A stretch of 62,722 nt of DNA from Streptomyces verrucosisporus (lineage in GTDB: Bacteria; Actinomycetota; Actinomycetes; Streptomycetales; Streptomycetaceae): contig NZ_JADEYH010000028.1 of the NCBI RefSeq assembly GCF_017114865.1, positions 1 through 62,722 on the forward strand, written 5' to 3'. Below, piece by piece: positions 56,584 to 62,722 of this stretch (position 1 is the first letter of the stretch; the number at the start of each line of letters is the position of its first letter). The position numbers and the translations under genes were made by a program. The notes beneath the pieces are model-generated. The model did no database searches, had not been told where the DNA came from, and worked only from the letters and a program-made list of their open reading frames with translations.

Positions 56584-57333
56584 TCAGGACCAGCGGCCGG
56601 TGCGTCCCAGCAGCAGCGCCGCCGCCGCCGTGCCCGCCGTGGAGGTGCGCAGCACGCTCGGGCCCAGCCGGTACGGGCGCGCGCCCGCCCGCTCGAACTC
56701 CTCCAGCTCCTCCGGGGCGACCCCGCCCTCCGGGCCGACGACGAGCACCAGCTCGCCCTCGGCCGGCAGCCCGGCGGCAGCCAGCGGCCGCGAGCCCTCC
56801 TCGTGGAGGACCGCGGCGAAGGCCGCGGACGACAGCAGCGGAAGCAGCTGCCGGGTGGTCGCCGGCTCGGCGACCTCCGGGAAACGCAGCCTGCGCGACT
56901 GCTTGCCGGCCTCGCGCGCGGTGGAACGCCACTTGCGCAGCGCCTTCTGCCCGCGCTCGCCCCGCCACTGCGTGACGCAGCGCGACGCGGACCAGGGCAC
57001 GATCGCGTCCACGCCCGTCTCCGTCATCGTCTCCACGGCCAGCTCGCTGCGGTCGCCCTTGGGCAGGGCCTGGACGACGGTGATCCGCGGGCGCGGCTCC
57101 GGCTCGGTACGCACCTCGGTGACGGCGACCTCCAGGCGCTCCTTCCCCTCGACGGCCGCGACGGTGCCGAAAGCACCGGTGCCCGCCCCGTCGGTGAGGA
57201 CTATCTCCTCGCCCTCGCGCAGCCGCCGTACCGCGACGGCGTGGCGGCCCTCGGGCCCCTCCAGCGCCAGCACGGCGCCGGGAGCGGCACCGGCCAGGGC
57301 CGCGGTCTCGACCAGGAAGACGGGGGCGGTCAC
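56584..57333 (-). CDS. rsmE: 16S rRNA (uracil-1498-N3)-methyltransferase RsmE
   Basis: A 249-residue SPOUT methyltransferase. An N-terminal PUA-like domain (VLALEGPEGRHAVAVRRLRE) precedes the knot, which has VVQALPKGDRSELAVE, LVVGPEGGVAPEELEEFE and YRLGPSVLRTSTAGTAAAAL. GTG 57333 gives the family length. It follows dnaJ by about 125 bases, as in many Gram-positive genomes. Confidence 0.94.
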   Translation of the reverse strand: MTAPVFLVETAALAGAAPGAVLALEGPEGRHAVAVRRLREGEEIVLTDGAGTGAFGTVAAVEGKERLEVAVTEVRTEPEPRPRITVVQALPKGDRSELAVETMTETGVDAIVPWSASRCVTQWRGERGQKALRKWRSTAREAGKQSRRLRFPEVAEPATTRQLLPLLSSAAFAAVLHEEGSRPLAAAGLPAEGELVLVVGPEGGVAPEELEEFERAGARPYRLGPSVLRTSTAGTAAAALLLGRTGRWS

Positions 57334-57459
57334 AGCGGCCGCCCGGCGGGGTGCGCCGGCCGGGCGGCCGGGGTGATCAGCTCGGTGGGCATGACAGCAT
57401 CCTGCCACGCCCGCCGGGGTGGGCCCCCGGGCCCCCGGCCGGCCCGCCCCAGCACCGCC

Positions 57460-58587
57460 TCAGCGACCGTTGAACGCATCCTTCAACCGCGAGAACAGCC
57501 CTTGCTGCCCCGGCTGGAACTGGCCCGTGGGCCGCTCCTCGCCCCGCAGCTTGGCCAGGCGGCGCAGCAGCTCCTCCTGCTCCGGGTCCAGCTTGTTCGG
57601 CGTCTGGACCTCCACGTGGACGATCAGATCGCCGCGGCCGCCGCCGCGCAGATGCGTCACGCCGCGCTGGTGGAGCGGGATCGACTGGCCGGACTGGGTG
57701 CCGGGCCGGATGTCGACCTCCTCCAGGCCGTCCAGCGTCTCCAGCGGGACCTTGGTGCCCAGCGCCGCCGCCGTCATGGGGATGGTGACCGTGCAGTGCA
57801 GGTCGTCGCCGCGCCGCTGGAAGACCGGGTGCGGCACTTCGTGGATCTCGACGTACAGGTCGCCCGCCGGGCCGCCGCCCGGGCCGACCTCGCCCTCGCC
57901 GGCGAGCTGGATGCGGGTGCCGTTGTCGACGCCGGCCGGGATCTTCACCGTCAGGTTGCGCCGCGAGCGCACCCGGCCGTCGCCGGCGCACTCCGGGCAG
58001 GGGGTGGGCACGACCGTGCCGAAGCCCTGGCACTGCGGGCAGGGGCGCGAGGTCATGACCTGGCCCAGGAAGGACCGGGTGACCTGCGAGACCTCTCCGC
58101 GGCCGCGGCACATGTCGCACGTCTGCGCGGAGGTGCCCGGGGCCGCCCCCTCGCCGCTGCACGTGGTGCAGACGACCGCCGTGTCCACCTGGATGTCCTT
58201 GGTGGTGCCGAAGGCCGCCTCGTCCAGCTCGATGTCGAGCCGGATCATGGCGTCCTGGCCGCGCCGGGTGCGGGACCTCGGCCCGCGCTGGGAGGCGGCG
58301 CCGAAGAAGGCGTCCATGATGTCGGAGAAGTTCCCGAAGCCCCCGCCGAAGCCGCCGCCCCGGCCCGCGCCGCCCGTGGGGTCGCCGCCGAGGTCGTACA
58401 TCTGCTTCTTCTGCGGGTCGGAGAGCACCTCGTAGGCGGTGTTGATCTCCTTGAACCGCTCCTGCGTCTTCGGGTCCGGGTTGACGTCAGGGTGCAGTTC
58501 GCGCGCGAGCCTGCGGAAGGCCTTCTTGATCTCGTCCTGCGAGGCATCGCGCTGTACGCCCAGGACCGCGTAGTAGTCGGTTGCCAC
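57460..58587 (-). CDS. dnaJ: chaperone DnaJ (second copy type, HrcA-linked)
   Basis: A 375-residue type I DnaJ. The J domain (1-65) has the HPD motif at about 33-35 and is followed by a Gly/Phe region. A zinc domain of four CxxCxGxG-like repeats lies at about 140-210 (CTTCSGEG, CDMCRGRG, CPQCQGFG, CPECAGDG). The C-terminal substrate domain runs to the end. The start is GTG 58585-58587, directly abutting the hrcA TAA, so the two genes are translationally coupled and share HrcA control. Confidence 0.95.
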   Translation of the reverse strand: MATDYYAVLGVQRDASQDEIKKAFRRLARELHPDVNPDPKTQERFKEINTAYEVLSDPQKKQMYDLGGDPTGGAGRGGGFGGGFGNFSDIMDAFFGAASQRGPRSRTRRGQDAMIRLDIELDEAAFGTTKDIQVDTAVVCTTCSGEGAAPGTSAQTCDMCRGRGEVSQVTRSFLGQVMTSRPCPQCQGFGTVVPTPCPECAGDGRVRSRRNLTVKIPAGVDNGTRIQLAGEGEVGPGGGPAGDLYVEIHEVPHPVFQRRGDDLHCTVTIPMTAAALGTKVPLETLDGLEEVDIRPGTQSGQSIPLHQRGVTHLRGGGRGDLIVHVEVQTPNKLDPEQEELLRRLAKLRGEERPTGQFQPGQQGLFSRLKDAFNGR

Positions 58588-59604
58588 TTACGACTCCGCG
58601 AGGATCTGTCCGACGTAACGTGCCACTGCGCGTACCGCTCCCATCGTTCCGGGGTAGTCCATGCGGGTCGGCCCGACCACACCGAGCTTGGCGACCGCCT
58701 CGTCTCCCGAACCGTAACCGACCGAGACGACCGACGTGGACGTCAGCCCCTCGTGAACATTCTCATGACCGATTCGCACCGTCATGCCCGGTTCCTTGGC
58801 CTCCCCCAGCAGCTTGAGCAGGACGACCTGCTCCTCCAGAGCTTCCAGCACCGGCCGGATGGTCAGCGGGAAGTCGTGCACGAAGCGGGTGAGATTGGCG
58901 GTGCCGCCGATCATCAGCCGCTCCTCGGTCTCCTCCACCAGAGTCTCCAGGAGGGTGGCGAGCACCGTCGAGACCGTGCCACGGTCCTCGGCGTCGAAGG
59001 ACTCCGGCAGGTCCTGCACCAGCCTGGGCACCTCCGAGAAGCGCTCGCCGACCACCCGGCTGTTGAGCCGGGCGCGCAGATCGGCCAGGGACGACTCCGA
59101 GATGGGGGCCGGGCAGTCCACCATGCGCTGCTCGACCCGCCCGGTGTCCGTGATCAGCACGAGCATCAGACGCGCGGGGGCCAGGAGCAGCAGCTCGACG
59201 TGGCGGACGGTCGAGCGGGTCAGCGAGGGGTACTGGACGACGGCGACCTGCCGGGTGAGCTGGGCCAGCAGCCGTACGGTGCGGCTGACGACGTCGTCGA
59301 GGTCGACGGCGTCCTCCAGGAAGTTCTGGATCGCCCGGCGCTCCGGCTTGGACAGCGGCTTGACGCCCGCCAGCCTGTCGACGAACAGGCGGTACCCCTT
59401 GTCGGTGGGGACGCGGCCCGCGCTGGTGTGCGGCTGGGCGATGTACCCCTCGTCCTCCAGGGCCGCCATGTCGTTGCGCACGGTGGCCGGGGAGACCTGG
59501 ATGTTGTGCCGCTCGGTGAGCGCCTTGGACCCCACCGGCTCCTGCGTGCCGACGTAGTCCTGGACGATGGCGCGCAGGACTTCGAGTCTGCGTTCGCTGA
59601 GCAT
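58588..59604 (-). CDS. hrcA: heat-inducible transcription repressor HrcA
   Basis: A 338-residue repressor of class I heat-shock genes. The N-terminal winged helix starts MLSERRLEVLRAIVQDYVGT with SPATVRNDMAALEDEGYI, followed by a GAF-like and dimerisation region. GGGAGGTG lies before ATG 59604, and a perfect CIRCE element sits 55 bases upstream, so it autorepresses together with dnaJ. GroE is the usual co-regulator. Confidence 0.96.
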   Translation of the reverse strand: MLSERRLEVLRAIVQDYVGTQEPVGSKALTERHNIQVSPATVRNDMAALEDEGYIAQPHTSAGRVPTDKGYRLFVDRLAGVKPLSKPERRAIQNFLEDAVDLDDVVSRTVRLLAQLTRQVAVVQYPSLTRSTVRHVELLLLAPARLMLVLITDTGRVEQRMVDCPAPISESSLADLRARLNSRVVGERFSEVPRLVQDLPESFDAEDRGTVSTVLATLLETLVEETEERLMIGGTANLTRFVHDFPLTIRPVLEALEEQVVLLKLLGEAKEPGMTVRIGHENVHEGLTSTSVVSVGYGSGDEAVAKLGVVGPTRMDYPGTMGAVRAVARYVGQILAES

Positions 59605-59658
59605 CTGGGCGCACCTCCCGTCCGGCCGTCTCTTTCCGGTCCTCTTCCCTGGCGTTCC

Positions 59659-59685
59659 CTGGCACTCTCGACCGGTGAGTGCCAG
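59659..59685. promoter_or_regulatory. CIRCE element (HrcA operator)
   Basis: CTGGCACTC (59659-59667), 9 bases, GAGTGCCAG (59677-59685). Arms are perfectly complementary with the standard 9-bp spacer. Compared with the consensus TTAGCACTC, the outer TTA is CTG. Confidence 0.92.
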
Positions 59686-59807
59686 TCACCCTGTGCCAGT
59701 GTACGGCCGGTGACCGTGGCCGGGGCAAGGGCGGGCGCCGACCGGGAAGGGCGATCCCCGCCACATCCCGGCGGGCACCGCCCGCGTGATGGCGTTAGCG
59801 TCGCGGT

Positions 59808-60521
59808 ATGGAGACGGATTGGGAAGAGCTGTCGCCTGGAGTCGTGCGCCGCCGCATGCCCGGCTGGGACGAGACGGTGGGGGCCGTCGCGGGCGAGTCG
59901 GGGATGCTGGTGGTCGACACCGGCGCGACGCTGGGTGACGGCGCGCGCGTCCGGCGGTACCTGCACGAGCGCTTCGGGCTGCCGGTGACCCATGTGGCGC
60001 TGACCCATCCGCACTTCGACCACGTCCTGGGCGCCTCGGCCTTCGCCGGGGTGGAGGTCTACGGGGCGGTGGGGATCGAGGAGCTGCTGGTCCACTCGAA
60101 GGACGAGTTGCGCCAGGACGCCGTGCGGCACGGCGTGGACCCGCGGGAGGCGGCCGAGGCGGTCGACGTGCTCGTCCACCCGCACCACCGGGTGGCCGGT
60201 GAGCTGACCGTCCAGCTGGGCGGCCGGGAGGCGCTACTGGCCAACGTCGGCCCGGCGCACACCGCCCACGACCTGGCCGTCGTGGTCCCCGGCGTGCCGG
60301 GCGGGCCGGACGTGGTCTTCTGCGGCGATCTGGTGGAGGAGTCCGGCGAGCCGCAGACGGGCCCGGACTCCCACCCCGTCCACTGGCCGGCCGCGCTGGA
60401 CCGGCTGCTCGCCCTGGGCGGCGAGGACGCGCGGTACGTGCCGGGCCACGGGGCGGTGGTGGACGCCGCCTTCGTCCGCGCCCAGCGCGAGGCGCTGGCG
60501 GAGCGCTTCGGCACCGCCTGA
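59808..60521 (+). CDS. metallo-beta-lactamase-fold hydrolase
   Basis: A 237-residue MBL protein. The zinc motif is THPHFDHVLGAS; VLVHPHHRVAGE and VGPAHTAHDLAV give further ligands, VFCGDLVEES the bridging Asp, and YVPGHGAVVDAAF the last His. The arrangement fits glyoxalase II-like or lactonase-like members. Substrate unknown. It is divergent from hrcA and ends 63 bases before the DUF3097 gene. Confidence 0.87.
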   Translation: METDWEELSPGVVRRRMPGWDETVGAVAGESGMLVVDTGATLGDGARVRRYLHERFGLPVTHVALTHPHFDHVLGASAFAGVEVYGAVGIEELLVHSKDELRQDAVRHGVDPREAAEAVDVLVHPHHRVAGELTVQLGGREALLANVGPAHTAHDLAVVVPGVPGGPDVVFCGDLVEESGEPQTGPDSHPVHWPAALDRLLALGGEDARYVPGHGAVVDAAFVRAQREALAERFGTA

Positions 60522-60584
60522 CGGATACCCCGGCGGATTTCCGCCCCAGGTTTCGCGGGGACGATCCCGTAACACAATGACCGC

Positions 60585-61442
60585 ATGCGCAGCAGACGGT
60601 ACGGCCCCGACCTGACCCCTCCGTGGAAGCGGACCTCGGGGAACCACAGGCCCGCGCCCGAGGTGCCCGCCGAGCCGGACCTGGTGGTGGAGGAGGTCAC
60701 GACCGGTTTCTGCGGGGCCGTGGTGCGCTGCGAGAAGACGGCACAGGGGTTCACCGTCACGCTGGAGGACCGCTTCGGCAAACACCGGGTCTTCCCGATG
60801 GAGCCGCGCGGTTTCCTGCTGGAGGGCAGGGCCGTCACCCTCGTCCGGCCGCGGGCGGCGGCCCCGCCCGCCCCGAAGACACCCCGGCGCACGGCCTCGG
60901 GGTCGGTGGCGGTGCCGGGCGCCCGCGCGCGGGTGGCTCGGGCGGGGCGCATCTACGTCGAGGGGCGCCACGACGCGGAGCTGGTGGAGAAGGTCTGGGG
61001 CGACGACCTGCGGATCGAGGGCGTGGTCGTGGAGTACCTGGAGGGCGTGGACGACCTCCCGGCGGTCGTGGAGGCCTTCGGCCCCACTCCCGGGGCCCGG
61101 CTGGGCGTACTGGTGGACCATCTGGTGCCCGGCTCCAAGGAGTCCCGGATCGCCGCCGCGGTCACCGGTGAGAACGTGCTGGTCGTCGGCCATCCGTACA
61201 TCGATGTCTGGGAAGCGGTCAAGCCGTCCGCCCTGGGCATCGGCGCCTGGCCCCGGGTGCCGCGCGGCCAGGACTGGAAGACGGGGGTGTGCCGGGCGCT
61301 GGGCTGGCCGGAGAACACCGGCGCGGCGTGGAAGCGGATCCTGGGGAGCGTGCGCGACTACACGGATCTGGAGCCGGGGCTGCTCGGCCCGGTCGAGCGG
61401 CTGATCGACCACGTCACGGTGGGCGGACCGACCGGTCCGTGA
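60585..61442 (+). CDS. DUF3097 domain-containing protein
   Basis: A 285-residue actinobacterial protein of unknown function. Recognisable family features are RYGPDLTPPWKR at the N-terminus, GKHRVFPMEPRGFLLEG, then the toprim-like second half (about 115-285) with ARAGRIYVEGRHDAELVEKV, VLVDHLVPGSKESRI and GHPYIDVWEAVKP. The EGxxDAxLVE and DH/D motifs recall the acidic triad of toprim domains, so a nucleic-acid role is possible. It commonly precedes hemW, as here. Confidence 0.88.
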   Translation: MRSRRYGPDLTPPWKRTSGNHRPAPEVPAEPDLVVEEVTTGFCGAVVRCEKTAQGFTVTLEDRFGKHRVFPMEPRGFLLEGRAVTLVRPRAAAPPAPKTPRRTASGSVAVPGARARVARAGRIYVEGRHDAELVEKVWGDDLRIEGVVVEYLEGVDDLPAVVEAFGPTPGARLGVLVDHLVPGSKESRIAAAVTGENVLVVGHPYIDVWEAVKPSALGIGAWPRVPRGQDWKTGVCRALGWPENTGAAWKRILGSVRDYTDLEPGLLGPVERLIDHVTVGGPTGP

Positions 61443-61493
61443 TCCTCCGGGGGACGGGACCCGGTCCGGGGCGGGTACGGGACAATGGACCCC

Positions 61494-62722
61494 ATGCCCT
61501 CCGTACTGCCCGACGGCGAGCCCGTCCCCGCCGACGGTTCCCTGCCCGCGCACGCCCTGGCCGGCGCGGCGCGGCGCCCCCTCGGCTTCTACCTGCACGT
61601 GCCGTACTGCGCGACGCGCTGCGGCTACTGCGACTTCAACACCTACACCGCGAGCGAGCTGCGCGGCTCCGGCGGTGCGCTCGCCTCGCGGGAGAACTAC
61701 GCGCGGACGCTGGCCGAGGAGGTACGGCTGGCGCGCAAGGTGCTCGGCGACGACCCCCGGCCGGTTCGGACGGTCTTCGTCGGCGGGGGCACCCCCACCC
61801 TGCTGCCCGCCGCCGACCTGGGGCGGATGCTGGCCGTGGTCCGCGAGGAGTTCGGGCTGGCGGAAGGAGCCGAGGTCACCACGGAGGCCAATCCCGAGTC
61901 CGTCGACGCCGCCTACCTGGCCGAGCTGCGCGAGGCGGGCTTCAACCGGATCTCCTTCGGCATGCAGAGCGCCCGGCGCCATGTGCTGTCCGTGCTGGAC
62001 CGCACCCATACCCCCGGCCGCCCCGAGGCGTGCGTGGCCGAGGCCCGCGAGGCGGGCTTCGAGCACGTCAACCTGGATCTGATCTACGGCACCCCGGGCG
62101 AGAGCGACGACGACTGGCGGGCCTCGCTGGAGGCCGCCCTCGGCGCCGGCCCCGACCACGTCTCGGCGTACGCGCTGATCGTGGAGGACGGCACACGGCT
62201 GGCCTCCCGCATCCGGCGCGGCGAGGTGCCGATGACGGACGACGACGTGCACGCCGACCGCTACCTGATCGCCGAGGAGATGCTGTCGGCGGCCGGTCTC
62301 CGCTGGTACGAGGTGTCGAACTGGGCGGTGACGGAGGCCGCCCGCTGCCGCCACAACGAGCTGTACTGGACGGGCGCCGACTGGTGGGGCGCCGGTCCGG
62401 GGGCGCACAGCCACGTCGGCGGGGTGCGCTGGTGGAACGCCAAGCACCCCGGCGCGTACGCCCAGGCGCTCGCCGAAGGCCGTTCGCCGGGCGTGGGCCG
62501 TGAAGTGCTGGACGGCGGGGACCGGCGCGTGGAGCGGATCCTGCTGGAGCTGCGGCTGGTGGACGGCGTACCGCTGGACATCCTGGCCCCGGCCGGTGCG
62601 CGCGCCGCCGAGCGGGCGCTGGCGGACGGGCTGCTGCGCCCGGAGGCGTACGAGCGCGGGCGCGCGGCGCTGACCCTGCGCGGCCGGCTGCTGGCCGACG
62701 CGGTCGTCCGCGACCTGGTGGA
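61494..62722 (+). CDS. hemW: radical SAM heme chaperone HemW (partial)
   Basis: 409 complete codons are in the window and the gene runs off its right edge. HVPYCATRCGYCDFNTY carries the CxxxCxxC [4Fe-4S]/SAM site; the next element reads VFVGGGTPTLL, then TTEANPESVD, RISFGMQS and NLDLIYGTPGE. HemW lacks the extra cysteine of true HemN coproporphyrinogen oxidases, and the CxxxCxxC with no trailing Cys fits that, so heme delivery rather than synthesis is expected. ATG 61485 three codons upstream is an alternative start; family N-termini (MPSxLPDGEP) favour 61494. Confidence 0.92.
   Translation, partial: MPSVLPDGEPVPADGSLPAHALAGAARRPLGFYLHVPYCATRCGYCDFNTYTASELRGSGGALASRENYARTLAEEVRLARKVLGDDPRPVRTVFVGGGTPTLLPAADLGRMLAVVREEFGLAEGAEVTTEANPESVDAAYLAELREAGFNRISFGMQSARRHVLSVLDRTHTPGRPEACVAEAREAGFEHVNLDLIYGTPGESDDDWRASLEAALGAGPDHVSAYALIVEDGTRLASRIRRGEVPMTDDDVHADRYLIAEEMLSAAGLRWYEVSNWAVTEAARCRHNELYWTGADWWGAGPGAHSHVGGVRWWNAKHPGAYAQALAEGRSPGVGREVLDGGDRRVERILLELRLVDGVPLDILAPAGARAAERALADGLLRPEAYERGRAALTLRGRLLADAVVRDLV

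Overview
This window is high-GC actinobacterial DNA, almost certainly a Streptomyces chromosome. The evidence is G/C at third codon positions, frequent GTG starts, four-base ATGA or GTGA gene overlaps, Tat and lipoprotein signals, and a gene order (dgt, nasA, nirBD, ppdK, dus, glyS, zinc ABC, zur, uppS, recO, leuA, era, ybeY, phoH, rsmE, dnaJ, hrcA, hemW) that I recall from the conserved Streptomyces core. No phage, IS, CRISPR, tRNA or rRNA was recognised.

Layout. 1-4.3 kb is accessory: a hypothetical gene with no resolvable start codon, a cupin, a secreted LPMO with a DasR-type operator, a HAD protein and a VapBC-like toxin-antitoxin pair. 4.3-16.4 kb holds nitrate and nitrite assimilation: a sirohydrochlorin chelatase (siroheme supply) next to dgt, nasA, a stand-alone FAD reductase, nirB and nirD. 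Candidate GlnR boxes sit just before nasA and before the reductase-nirBD operon. cutA, a DUF218 protein and an orphan P450 that lacks the EXXR motif lie between them. 16.5-30 kb is a polysaccharide-degradation island: GH10 xylanase, LacI regulator, sugar ABC importer, GH3 beta-xylosidase/glucosidase, a PhoX-like protein and a GH81 beta-1,3-glucanase with its own LacI-type operator. The island also carries two decayed gene fragments (SDR, RidA) and a lipoprotein frame whose apparent start codon is GTA.

30-43 kb: ppdK behind an unusual low-GC leader with tandem repeats, a divergent ROK regulator and six-hairpin glycosidase pair, dus, a small zinc-ribbon membrane protein, glyS, and a zinc ABC transporter plus zur behind Zur-type boxes. 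43-62.7 kb is housekeeping: uppS, recO, a TerB-like protein, leuA with a 15-residue Leu-rich leader peptide, and the phoH-ybeY-CBS protein-CDA-like-era run. Then come a PfkB kinase and a glucarate-dehydratase-like enzyme, rnz-HIT-rsmE-dnaJ-hrcA (with a CIRCE element), an MBL hydrolase, a DUF3097 protein and hemW, which runs off the window.

The genes form a catabolic and nitrogen-assimilation neighbourhood: secreted hydrolases feed an importer and an intracellular GH3 enzyme, and the NasA/NirBD route makes ammonium with siroheme from the neighbouring chelatase. The regulators implied by binding sites (GlnR, DasR, a CebR-like LacI protein, Zur, HrcA) are inferred from motif matches by eye. Hairpin terminators are common but GC-rich hairpins are easy to find in this genome, so their activity is unproven.
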